Of a stretch of 64,000 nucleotides of DNA, positions 8,778 through 16,750 are shown piece by piece. The stretch is from positions 35,635-99,634 of the forward strand of contig CAYZGO010000012.1 of NCBI GenBank assembly GCA_964478075.1. The letters are read 5' to 3'. The notes under the pieces were generated by a model. The model did not search any database. It was not told the DNA's origin and saw only the letters and a list, made by a program, of their open reading frames with translations. The number at the start of each line of letters is the position of its first letter. The first letter of the stretch is position 1. The translations under genes were made by a program, and so were the position numbers. The stretch is from DAOUEX01 sp034430235 (GTDB lineage Bacteria; Chloroflexota; Anaerolineae; UBA2200).

Positions 8778-9732
8778 CACACCTTTCTCCTTTTGTCTGT
8801 ATCCTTTGCGACCAGACCCTCTGCATCGCGGCCTGGCCCCTGTCCCTGACTGGTTCGCGGGAGCCCAACCCTCGTGCCCGGTTCAGGCATACGGGCGTAC
8901 TAGTGTTCCAAGGCTTAACCACCTCCCTTATCCCCGTGTTTGAACGGGCAGACTTGTCCCACCTATCATCGCTTCTGGAATTGACTTCCTAGGATTCTGT
9001 ACTCCGCAGAGTCATCATCTGTCCGGCTGAGGCAGCATCCGTTCCCTCAGAGTTGCTGCCAACTGGACTGGAGATAGCACAAAGGGAGGCGCCGCATTGG
9101 TGCGACAGCCCCCCTCAGTTCTGAAGAACACACTCGCTCGCAGAGCCCACCCCATGGCAAGATTCGCAGTTGCCCTGAGAGTAGAGGCAGTAACAATCAA
9201 CACTACCGAGTCCACTAGTAATAGATGCATCGTCGCTTTTCTTACCCCATACTCGGCAGGGGTGCCAATCTCTGCGGCTTGTTCGCTAGCCTGAGACCTT
9301 ACCCCTGAGATGCTCATACCGTATGATGCGCCCCTGAATGATGAGGTAATCATATCATATTCTGGCCCTGCGTCAAATCGGCATTGTGCAGTGTCCAGGG
9401 CGTTCGGGGGCTTTTGACCGAGTCCTTGCCTTGCCCGGTGCTGTGCCGAGCAGACCTGTGAACTGCTGTCAAACACACATGACACTTGTGTACCATGCAG
9501 AACAGACGTTGGCCCCGCGGCACTGCGACTTCATCCAGTGATTACCAACATCTCACGGCAGAGCACGCAGAGGCCGCAGCGAACGTCAGGAAGAGGTCTT
9601 CTCTGCGCACTTGGCGCTCTACGTACTCGGCATCGCACCTGACACTTGCCCGAATCGCCAGGGGGATGTCGCCCCAGGTGCCAGCAAGAACGCAGCCGGG
9701 GTTGCATTGCCAAAGCGCCAATCACAGGCGCC
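8778..9732. other. Intergenic region, nothing assigned
   Basis: About 950 bases between the binding-protein gene and the first larA homologue. Open frames here have no recognisable domain, no good ribosome-binding site and unlikely amino-acid composition. The promoter of the Liv operon probably lies in the left part, but no convincing -35/-10 pair was identified. Confidence 0.4.
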
Positions 9733-10992
9733 CTAGTTTGGCACCTGAGGCAATACGGAGGAGCCTTCAGGCAGTACAATCACCCCTGCGTCTGCATCTG
9801 CGGCCCGGAATGCAGCATCCAAGGCTGCCTGGGCTGTGGAATGGCGTTCCATGCCTGTTATGGGTACGTCTGCCAGCGATGGTGAAACAAGGAAAATGCG
9901 CGCATTTTGGGCAACCTTCGCGATGGCTGCCGCCTTGTGTCCACCGAGGACAAACCGTTCCTGAATCCGCTCCGCCAGTTGCTGAGGTGAACGGCCGCTG
10001 GTTATCCAATCCTCAAAGGTACTATTGCCAAAGCCCTCTCTGCATTCTGCCACCAGGACAATCGCTCCTCCCCGGCGAACGGCATATGCAGCGTTGTCCA
10101 GCGCCTTCTGTGCCTGATACAGGTTCATATCCTTGGGATAACCACCAGGACTGACCAGCACGATATCAGCCAGTCCAGGGATGGCAATCTTGGCACGCAG
10201 GGCCAGCAGCTCACACCCCTTGCGATGCGCAGCAATCACGTCGCCTGCCACGGCGTGCACGATGCGGTGCTCTGCATCCACCACCACATTGAGGATGAAA
10301 TCCACACCGACCATGGCCGCACCTTCTTCAAGATCGGCACGGACAGGGTTCCCCTCACAACATCCGGCTCGCGCTTCCGGGCAGAGCATCATCGCATGAT
10401 TGGCGGTCACCGTGACCTCAGAAGCACAGCCGGGGACGATCGCTTTCGCTCCACCCGAATAACCAACGAAGTAGTGAAGTTCCACATTGCCCACGCAGAC
10501 GCGAAGATCTGCATCCACAACTGGACGGAAGATCTCAACGGGAGTGCCGACACTTGTCAAGCCCAACCTGACAGTGTCGGCAACATCGTGATTGATGACC
10601 CGAACACGTCTGAAGACATCCGAACCTACTGTGGCCTCCAGTTCAGCGGAGGTCATTAGGCGATGCAAGCCCACAGCGACGACGACGGCGATATCATGCT
10701 CAGCAACGCCGGCTGCCGCCAATTCGGCCAAAACCGGAGGAAGAAGCTTTGCGGAAGGACACGGCCGAGTCAGATCGCTGGTGACAATCACCACCTTCTG
10801 ACCCGGCCGAGCGAGATCGCGCAGGCGAGGCGTCCCTATCGGATGGGCCAAGGCTTCATGTACAGAGGCAGCCTCGTCATGCCACTCTTCTACCCGCTGA
10901 GGTTCGAAGACGCCCACCAGATTGGAGTTTGGGACTTGCACTGATACGTAGGAATGCCCAAATGGTAATCGTAGCGTTGTGACAGTGTTCAT
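9733..10992 (-). CDS. larA: LarA-family (nickel-pincer) lactate racemase homologue 1
   Basis: A 419-residue LarA/DUF2088 protein. The N-terminal domain has TSDLTRPCPS and VGLHRLMT, and the cofactor-binding motif HYFVGYSGGAKAIVPG carries the lysine that holds the nickel-pincer nucleotide in LarA. ANHAMM supplies the following histidine. A C-terminal domain includes SPGGYPKDMNLYQAQKALDNA. The key His and Lys residues are therefore present. Relatives racemise or epimerise alpha-hydroxyacids; the substrate may be lactate or another one. The ATG at 10992 gives the family N-terminus and follows GGGTGG. No LarB, LarC or LarE cofactor genes are visible in the window. Confidence 0.9.
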   Translation of the reverse strand: MNTVTTLRLPFGHSYVSVQVPNSNLVGVFEPQRVEEWHDEAASVHEALAHPIGTPRLRDLARPGQKVVIVTSDLTRPCPSAKLLPPVLAELAAAGVAEHDIAVVVAVGLHRLMTSAELEATVGSDVFRRVRVINHDVADTVRLGLTSVGTPVEIFRPVVDADLRVCVGNVELHYFVGYSGGAKAIVPGCASEVTVTANHAMMLCPEARAGCCEGNPVRADLEEGAAMVGVDFILNVVVDAEHRIVHAVAGDVIAAHRKGCELLALRAKIAIPGLADIVLVSPGGYPKDMNLYQAQKALDNAAYAVRRGGAIVLVAECREGFGNSTFEDWITSGRSPQQLAERIQERFVLGGHKAAAIAKVAQNARIFLVSPSLADVPITGMERHSTAQAALDAAFRAADADAGVIVLPEGSSVLPQVPN

Positions 10993-11316
10993 CGCGTTTC
11001 CACCCCGCAGTAGCGACGCGCAGCTCCGCATAGGGCCCCAATAGCCAACAATTCCTGTCCCGACAACAAGCGTACCATGCCCCCAAAGAGCACACATGCC
11101 CCGTCCGGCCCAGCATCTTGAGGACAGTGACTACGGTGATGCGGTCGTCGCCCCGCATAACAGAGTATCTTGGCGCACCAGCAATGGCTGTCCACAGACG
11201 TTCAGTCCCAGGCGCGCCTGCTGGCTTCTCATACACGCCGGCCGGGTACCAGGAGATCCTACCTTGATGAATCCCGGTTTGGGTATCTGCTTCCTGTGCT
11301 TGGCTTTCCCTTGCTC

Positions 11317-11590
11317 CTAGGCGCCCCCGCCATACATATCGTTGACCACGATTGCTGACAGCTTCTCGACCTCCAGACGCCGCACAGCTCCTGGTCCCAG
11401 GCCTTGATAGGCGATCACTTTGGCTGCCTTGATCGCTCTAGCGATCAGCGCTGAAGCGCCTCCGGTCACAGTGAAGTAGACGGCCTTGCGCTTCTTGACA
11501 GCCTAACGCACAGGCACCGAACGATTACCTTTGCCAATCATGCCCTGCCGGCGTGCAAGGGTCCATACGCCCACTGGTCGTGGGCCCAGC
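11317..11590 (-). pseudogene. Class I fumarase/tartrate dehydratase beta-subunit remnant
   Basis: Two reading frames together give the 3' half of a class I fumarate hydratase or L-tartrate dehydratase beta subunit: GPTTSGRMDP near 11587-11558, then in a shifted frame MIGKGNRSVPVR, an in-frame TAG, AVYFTVTGGASALIARAIK, and the terminal VNDMYGGGA before a stop at 11317. At least one frameshift and one nonsense codon make it non-functional. No alpha subunit is nearby. It sits between two lactate-racemase-type genes, so this locus may once have handled several hydroxy-dicarboxylates. Confidence 0.75.
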
Positions 11591-11643
11591 CGAACCAATT
11601 GGTCGACCCGACCTAGCCAGTCACGGCCCCATATACTACATGA

Positions 11644-11662
11644 TTTGACCCCGCAGGTCAAA
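11644..11662. repeat. Small hairpin upstream of tRNA-like RNA candidate
   Basis: TTTGACC and its complement GGTCAAA flank the loop CCGCA. It lies about 50 bp before the tRNA-like RNA candidate and could be a terminator for leftward transcription or part of that RNA's control region. Confidence 0.35.
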
Positions 11663-11711
11663 ACCACAAGTGTGCGGAGCCCGAGACGTACTATACAGTT
11701 TTTGGGGCACG

Positions 11712-11946
11712 AGGGCCGTTCCGAGAATTGCGGACTCAGTCCTGAGGACTTTTTGGCACAAAGAAGGCCTCTCCAACTCTAGGAGACCCGAAGAGATCAA
11801 GAAGCAGAACAGAGAGAAGAAGTACTACGTATAGTAGCATTCAGCAAGTGACATACTACATATTGTAGTCGCTTGAGTATGCGGTCCAGGTGACTTAAAA
11901 CCCGCTGGAGCAAAACTCCATGAGGGTTCGATTCCCTCCCGCCCTA
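11712..11946 (+). ncRNA. Candidate structured RNA with tRNA-like 3' end (copy 1)
   Basis: A 235-nt segment closes on itself: AGGGCCG at 11712-11718 can pair, with one mismatch, with CCGCCCT at 11939-11945. Directly before that strand lies a perfect T-arm (GAGGG TTCGATT CCCTC, 11922-11938), preceded by a class-II-like variable hairpin TGGAG CAAAA CTCCA (11906-11920). Near the 5' end is the hairpin AGTCC TGA GGACT. A hairpin followed by TTTG lies 9 nt downstream. A second related copy at 36597-36794 shares all these elements. No tag frame or SsrA signature was found, so it is not a normal tmRNA, and no 5' tRNA half is recognisable. Confidence 0.4.
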
Positions 11947-11954
11947 CACGTGAG

Positions 11955-11983
11955 AGGCTCTCCTGCAATGGGAGGGCCTTTGC
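11955..11983 (+). terminator. Putative terminator after tRNA-like RNA copy 1
   Basis: AGGCTCTCC pairs with GGAGGGCCT around a 7-nt loop and is followed by TTTG. It begins 9 nt after the tRNA-like 3' end, as expected for the end of a small RNA gene. Confidence 0.5.
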
Positions 11984-12235
11984 GATTGCCGTGAAGAGCC
12001 CTGCGGACTTGCTAGAGGCTCTACCCTACGGCACCCGAACGCATCAAACGGCACGATGATGAGCGATTGTATCAGCCGTGGATGCACAGCCGGCGGATCA
12101 GGGACTTGTACAGGATCAGCCAGAAGACCGCAGAGCAGCAACTCTATGCCCCTGTCGTGCACTTGGACCCAAGTCAGGCTCTGCTAGCCTCTCGGCTTCC
12201 GAGGGCTCCGCCACGAGGCACCTTCCCAATCCTGT

Positions 12236-13567
12236 TCACCCGCCCGAGCGATCCGGCGCGACGTACGGTATCGTCATTGGGCCCTCGGGTAGCACGCAGA
12301 TCGTGGCATGCGGCCCATAGCGTTCGAGCAGGCTCGACACCGTTTCCTCCACCGAACTGCAGGGGCATAGCATAGCCCGCTCTATGGTCTTGTCATCCAG
12401 GTACGAACTCTTGACGTACACGTCGGCCTTTATCTGCACCTGCGCCTGGATCTGCACCTGCCACTGGTCCTGCCGCAGGAAGCCGGGGGACTCAATAAGT
12501 GCCAGCAACTCCTGTGGGGTAGATGCCATCTGCAGCAGCTCTCCATACGCTCCATGATCTGGGAGGCCGTCCCAACACTCAGCAGCCATCACGATGCTGC
12601 CCCCAGGCTTCACCACCTGCGCCGCAGCGGACATCCCCTTCACCGCCTGGTACAGGTTCAGATCCAGTGGATACCCGGAGTTGCTCGTGATCACAATGTC
12701 AAACAGTTCCCGAACCGGTACCATCGCTGTCGATCGCACGAAATCTGTCCCAGCAGCATGAGCCTTCAGCAAATCGCCCGCAAAGATCCTTGTGATTTGT
12801 TTGTCTCGGTTCAGTGCCACGTTGAGCAGGAACGTTGGAGAGGTCATCAGCGCCACTTCCCGCATTTCCTCCCAGATTGGATTCCCTTCGGTCACGCCCC
12901 ACGTGGCGCGGGGATCTCCGATCATTTGCGCGCCATGATTCTCCAGCAGAGACCGTTCATCCGCTATGCCGGGGAGTACCGCCTTGGGTCCACCTGAGAA
13001 GCCGGCGAAAAAGTGCGGCTCGATGAATCCCGTCAAAATCTTGACGCTTGCCTGCATGTACTCTGCGTTGACGTAAGCCTGGTGTCCAAACGATGTCTGC
13101 CCCAAGTGCACCATATTGGCCTGGTCGAAGGCATTGTGCTGGACAACACGGTAGTTCGTCATTATCTCGCCACCAAGCATTTCAACTAGCTCATCCTCTG
13201 TATTGGCACGATGCGTGCCAAGGGCGTTGATGAGCACGACATTCTCGCGCGGGACGTGCGAGATCTCTTTGAGCAGGACTGAAAGCATCTTCTTACGAGG
13301 TTGAGGACGGGTGATGTCACTGAACACGATGGCAACAGTTTCGTGCGGCTTGACTGACTCGCGTAGGGGCGCTGTACCTATCGGGTCACGCAGCGCCGCG
13401 CGGAGTGCCCCACGCTCGTCCGAGAGCCCCGGGACGTACTCTGGCTCCACCACCGTCACGTTGCGATCGGGAAGCTCTACCCACAGTCCTTCTTTGCCAT
13501 AGGCGAGTTTGACTTTCAAGGCTTGTTCTCCATCGCCATAGTCTGAGGCCTGATTCCCGTGGAGCAC
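12236..13567 (-). CDS. larA: LarA-family (nickel-pincer) lactate racemase homologue 2
   Basis: A 443-residue LarA/DUF2088 paralogue. It has FSDITRPQPR, NALGTHRANT and the cofactor lysine motif EPHFFAGFSGGPKAVLPG, then LENHGAQM and SNSGYPLDLNLYQAVKG. All catalytic-type positions are kept. The stretch QWQVQIQAQVQIKADVYV is an unusual Gln/Val repeat near residue 370. The gene begins 2 bp after the stop of the iron alcohol dehydrogenase, so the two are one transcription unit: a dehydrogenase plus a hydroxyacid racemase. The exact start is uncertain; a later in-frame codon near residue 17 would also give the family N-terminus. Confidence 0.9.
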   Translation of the reverse strand: MLHGNQASDYGDGEQALKVKLAYGKEGLWVELPDRNVTVVEPEYVPGLSDERGALRAALRDPIGTAPLRESVKPHETVAIVFSDITRPQPRKKMLSVLLKEISHVPRENVVLINALGTHRANTEDELVEMLGGEIMTNYRVVQHNAFDQANMVHLGQTSFGHQAYVNAEYMQASVKILTGFIEPHFFAGFSGGPKAVLPGIADERSLLENHGAQMIGDPRATWGVTEGNPIWEEMREVALMTSPTFLLNVALNRDKQITRIFAGDLLKAHAAGTDFVRSTAMVPVRELFDIVITSNSGYPLDLNLYQAVKGMSAAAQVVKPGGSIVMAAECWDGLPDHGAYGELLQMASTPQELLALIESPGFLRQDQWQVQIQAQVQIKADVYVKSSYLDDKTIERAMLCPCSSVEETVSSLLERYGPHATICVLPEGPMTIPYVAPDRSGG

Positions 13568-13568
13568 T

Positions 13569-14840
13569 CTACGGAACGTTCTTGATCAGGCTCAAGTCTC
13601 CATCTCGCGCAGCCTCCAAGACCGGCCCCATGTATTCATCGACCATCTCAGCAGTGAGAGGCACCGGCATGTTCTCTAGCTTCATTTTGAGCTGCGGATC
13701 CTTGGCAGCAGCGAGAGCCCGCTCGATGTGTTCATCGGTGAATCCGTCCACCTCCCCCAGTGTTGTCGGGAAGCCGATGCGCTTGCTGAGTGTCATCATC
13801 GCTTCGGCAACGGCCACTCCCAACTCCCGCCCGGTGAGTGCGTCAATGTCTGCATCGGTCATGCCACCCTCCTTGAAGATGTTACCCACCATCCGCAGCG
13901 GTTCCTCAACCGCTGGGGCAAAGAAGACAACATAGTAGGGGTTCATAATGGCGCAGGCTCGCCCGTGGCTCAGGATGTCTACCAAAGAGAAACTGGTGAG
14001 GTGCCCACCGTTGGTTCCGCCCAGCATGATGGCATAGCCACCCAGGTCGGTGGCCAGGCCCAAAGCTGTCCGCGCCTCGGTATCGTTGGGATTTGTCACC
14101 GCCCGCTCGACATAGTTCACCACCAATCGGATACCCTCGTCGGCCACTTCCATCACTCTGTGGTAGTACGGTTTTCCTACTGCACCTAGCAGCACTTCCA
14201 GATTGTGAGCTATGCCATCCAGCGCACCGTCACCAGTGAATCCGGGGGGCATGGACTTGGTCACGTCGTAGTCAAACAGGGCGCGTGTTGGCACAATCGC
14301 CTCGTCCACGATGAGCTTCTTCTGGCCAGTAGACACGTCCGTGATGTTGGAGTACTTGGTGAGATGCGCGCCGGAACTCGCCGCCGTCTGGATGGCAACG
14401 ACTGGGGTGAGACTTTCCCCTGTCACCTGCAGTTTGTCCGTGACCCTGCCAGTACCAAAGTACTCGTCAATCTCACCTCCCAAAGTGCGCAGCACCTCGG
14501 CTGCCTTGGTCGCATCAAGGGTGCTACCGCCACCCAGGCAGACGATGACGTCGGGATCCAGCGCTTTGATCTCGTCAGTGATGCGGAAGAGATCTTGGCG
14601 CGGAGCGTTGGGTCTGGCACCCTCAATTTCACCCAATACCTTGACACCCGCGGCGGCCAGGGAATCTCTCACCGTCTTGATGAGTGCTTCGTTGCCCGGG
14701 AACACAGTGTACACTATGACGGCGCGCTGACCAACCTCGGCGGTCGCACCGCCGACCTCAGGCAGTACACCTGACCCGAAGACGTAGCGATCTCCTTTGA
14801 ACTCGCGAATCAATTGCTTTGCTTTCTCAAAGTTCGACAT
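13569..14840 (-). CDS. Iron-containing (group III) alcohol dehydrogenase
   Basis: A 423-residue Fe-ADH. The N-terminal dinucleotide-binding domain carries VCLGGGSTLDATKA. The C-terminal helical domain carries the metal ligands: an Asp and His in DGALDGIAHNLE and two His in GGHLTSFSLVDILSHGRA. These enzymes reduce aldehydes or oxidise primary or secondary alcohols with NAD(P). The ATG at 14840 (or the adjacent one at 14843) follows AGGAG. It is directly upstream of, and almost touching, the second larA homologue, which suggests use of an alpha-hydroxy substrate such as lactaldehyde, glycerate or a diol, but this is inference. Confidence 0.9.
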   Translation of the reverse strand: MSNFEKAKQLIREFKGDRYVFGSGVLPEVGGATAEVGQRAVIVYTVFPGNEALIKTVRDSLAAAGVKVLGEIEGARPNAPRQDLFRITDEIKALDPDVIVCLGGGSTLDATKAAEVLRTLGGEIDEYFGTGRVTDKLQVTGESLTPVVAIQTAASSGAHLTKYSNITDVSTGQKKLIVDEAIVPTRALFDYDVTKSMPPGFTGDGALDGIAHNLEVLLGAVGKPYYHRVMEVADEGIRLVVNYVERAVTNPNDTEARTALGLATDLGGYAIMLGGTNGGHLTSFSLVDILSHGRACAIMNPYYVVFFAPAVEEPLRMVGNIFKEGGMTDADIDALTGRELGVAVAEAMMTLSKRIGFPTTLGEVDGFTDEHIERALAAAKDPQLKMKLENMPVPLTAEMVDEYMGPVLEAARDGDLSLIKNVP

Positions 14841-14843
14841 CAT

Positions 14844-15163
14844 CCCGTCTCCTTTCATTGCATCATTTGGCGCACGTGCTCGATGGCCCGTTGCGCACAT
14901 CTCTGAGCATCGGGTGATGAAAGCCTTGTGGCGGGCACGATTGAAATCTTGGGTAGCCTGTACTCGGAAGTAGTCTCCTTCTCTCACATCTGCAACATTC
15001 TGCGCGTTTTCGAAGCCGCCAAACGCACTCTGGGCGCCGCCGCAAAAATCCCGTTAGCCGACGCCTCTATCTAGGAGAAGATGAGGGGCATAGCGCTCGG
15101 CCAGGCCCAAGCCTGGCCACTTCTCATCGCTCGCTGGCAAATAGACTCCGGTCGCAACCGCAT
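14844..15163. other. Intergenic region, nothing assigned
   Basis: Between the Fe-ADH start and the glycerophosphodiesterase stop. An open frame continues upstream of the Fe-ADH start, but it lacks a ribosome-binding site and homology that I recognise. No repeats were noted. Confidence 0.4.
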
Positions 15164-15961
15164 TCAGGCTTTGCAATCTGTACTTTCTCCGTCAAGAGAT
15201 GATGTCGATGCTGATAGTAGATCTGGTCGATTGCTGCATATGCCCTGTATACCGTACTTCAATATCTCCCGAATCTCTTCGGGGCGCTCCTCATGCCAGA
15301 TGATGATGCCCAAACCCTGCTCGTGTATCTTTGTCACCAGTTCGGGACTGAGCAGCTTGTGGGGAGTTGGTGATCGTCGTTCCCAGCAAAAGTGTACGTA
15401 GTCGGCTCCGGCCGCTCGGGCCATCCCAACAAAATCCCCGTTCGTTTGGCCCACCAGCACCGAGGTAGGCATCTCTGGAGCTAGCTCCTTCACCTCTTTT
15501 AGTAGAGCATGATCAAAGGAACTAATGATCACCTCCCTTCCGAACTCATTGGCGCGTACAGCCTCCACCACCGGACCAGGAGTAGCTGGGGCTTTGAGCT
15601 CGATATACAGCCCACACCTGCCCCGAGCGAAGTCGATAGCCTCTTGCAAACTAGGAATCCTCTCCCTCTGGCCAGCGTCCAACTGTTTCAACTCAAGGAG
15701 CGTCTTATCCTTAACGTAGCCGCTGCCGTTCGTCGTCGTCTCCAAGGTGGCGTCGTGGATGATGACGGGCTGCCCATCTTTGCTCAGGCGCACATCCACC
15801 TCGATCATGTCTGCCCCAAGGTCAACCGCTGCCTCAAAGGCTCGCAAGGTGTTCCCGGGCTCCAAGGCGGAGGCGCCGCGATGTGCGATCTTCAGACACT
15901 CGTGCTGTCCCTGCGGGCTGGAGGACTGTTCAAGGGCTACCTCTCTGTCGGAAAGACGCAC
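15164..15961 (-). CDS. Glycerophosphodiester phosphodiesterase (GDPD family)
   Basis: A 265-residue GDPD/TIM-barrel protein with the canonical IAHRGASALEPGNT, MIEVDVRLSKDGQPVIIHD (metal Glu/Asp and catalytic His) and LYIELK motifs. It hydrolyses glycerophosphodiesters to sn-glycerol-3-phosphate and an alcohol. No signal peptide is seen, so it is probably cytoplasmic. The first 24 residues before the domain have no counterpart in the family. They run back without a start-site signal into an alcohol dehydrogenase fragment, so the gene's 5' end seems to be the product of a rearrangement. The true start may be a codon near the HRGAS motif. Confidence 0.88.
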   Translation of the reverse strand: MRLSDREVALEQSSSPQGQHECLKIAHRGASALEPGNTLRAFEAAVDLGADMIEVDVRLSKDGQPVIIHDATLETTTNGSGYVKDKTLLELKQLDAGQRERIPSLQEAIDFARGRCGLYIELKAPATPGPVVEAVRANEFGREVIISSFDHALLKEVKELAPEMPTSVLVGQTNGDFVGMARAAGADYVHFCWERRSPTPHKLLSPELVTKIHEQGLGIIIWHEERPEEIREILKYGIQGICSNRPDLLSASTSSLDGESTDCKA

Positions 15962-15983
15962 AGTGGAATCAATGGTGGGAATA

Positions 15984-16079
15984 TCACCACATTATCTCCT
16001 CGGCGGTGGCCATGTCGGCGGGCACAAGGTCCCTCACCTGGCTACCCACCTCCTCTATCACACCAGAAAGCTCGTGCCC
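15984..16079 (-). pseudogene. Zinc alcohol dehydrogenase (MDR) fragment
   Basis: A short frame beginning GHELSGVIEEVGSQV reads exactly like the conserved zinc-proximal segment of medium-chain alcohol/polyol dehydrogenases (GHExxGxVxEVG), then diverges and stops at 15984. Only about 30 residues remain. It sits between a truncated LacI gene and the glycerophosphodiesterase, each in a different frame, so three genes have been fused by deletion. Confidence 0.65.
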
Positions 16080-16368
16080 TAGAGAGGAAGACGCTGTAGC
16101 CATGGTCCAGCGCCAATTCCTCGACCCCCTGGACGATCTCTGCAACGAAGGGATCGGCGATGGTGATCGCCACCAATCCGGTAGTCCGAGTGCTCTTAGT
16201 CGCCAGTCCGCGGGTGATGGCGCTGGCTACGTAGCCCATCTCCTCAGCCAGACGACGTACACGCGTTCCCGTCTCATCGCTGATTAGGGGGCTGTATCTA
16301 AGCGCTCGAGAGACGGTGGAATGGGAGACGCCTGCTGCTTCAGCGATATCTCTAATGGATACGCTCAT
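16042..16368 (-). pseudogene. Truncated LacI-family regulator
   Basis: The frame starts MSVSIRDIAEAAGVSHSTVS, a textbook LacI helix-turn-helix, followed by the hinge region and the start of the sugar-binding domain (TGLVAITIADPFVAEIV, GYSVFLS). After about 93 residues homology ends and the frame runs out. A normal LacI protein has about 330-350 residues, so the effector domain is lost. A fully palindromic LacI-type operator lies 79 bp upstream. The DNA-binding headpiece could still fold, but without the dimerising core it is unlikely to regulate. Confidence 0.8.
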
Positions 16369-16446
16369 TGAACTCGTCCGCCCTTGCACACGTTTGCATA
16401 AACCTTCTATCACATCAGCTAGGTTTTGTCAAGCTCTCCCGCTAAC

Positions 16447-16460
16447 GGTGAACGTTCACC
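16447..16460. promoter_or_regulatory. LacI-type palindromic operator
   Basis: GGTGAACGTTCACC is a perfect 14-bp palindrome with a central CG, the form of LacI-family operators, and the flanks (TTAG/CTAA-like) extend the symmetry. It lies 79 bp upstream of the truncated LacI gene start, consistent with former autoregulation. Confidence 0.6.
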
Positions 16461-16750
16461 TAACGAGGAAAGGATCAACCCAGCGGCCTTTTCGACCAAT
16501 CTGTGGCTAGCGGCAAATTGGCTCCCGTGGGATGAGATCGTTGGTAGCGGTGTGAGCTGCACTTCGTAAAGTGGAAGGTCGCACTGCATCCAGTTGCCTT
16601 GAACGGACTTTGTCCCCGTGGTTGCCGCGATTTGAGCTCTGTGCTGATGCATACTATCCTGTTGATTGGGAGCAATCCGCACAGGAACGCGCAGTTCCAA
16701 ATGGCTGCAGGTGTCCGAACCACGGACTGAAGTCCACGAGCACATCGCCT
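16461..16750. other. Intergenic region, nothing assigned
   Basis: Between the LacI operator and the GTPase gene. A minus-strand open frame covers it, but I recognise no domain and see no ribosome-binding site. Confidence 0.35.

Noticed and set aside
9015..9485. Minus-strand open frame of 156 codons upstream of the Liv binding-protein gene
   Set aside because: No recognisable domain, no ribosome-binding site and low-complexity composition; more likely non-coding spacer.
11712..11946. Interpretation of the tRNA-like RNA as tmRNA (ssrA) or selenocysteine tRNA
   Set aside because: The T-arm and acceptor fit, but there is no tag reading frame, no conserved tmRNA 5' sequence, no CTTCAAA anticodon loop and no matching tRNA 5' half.
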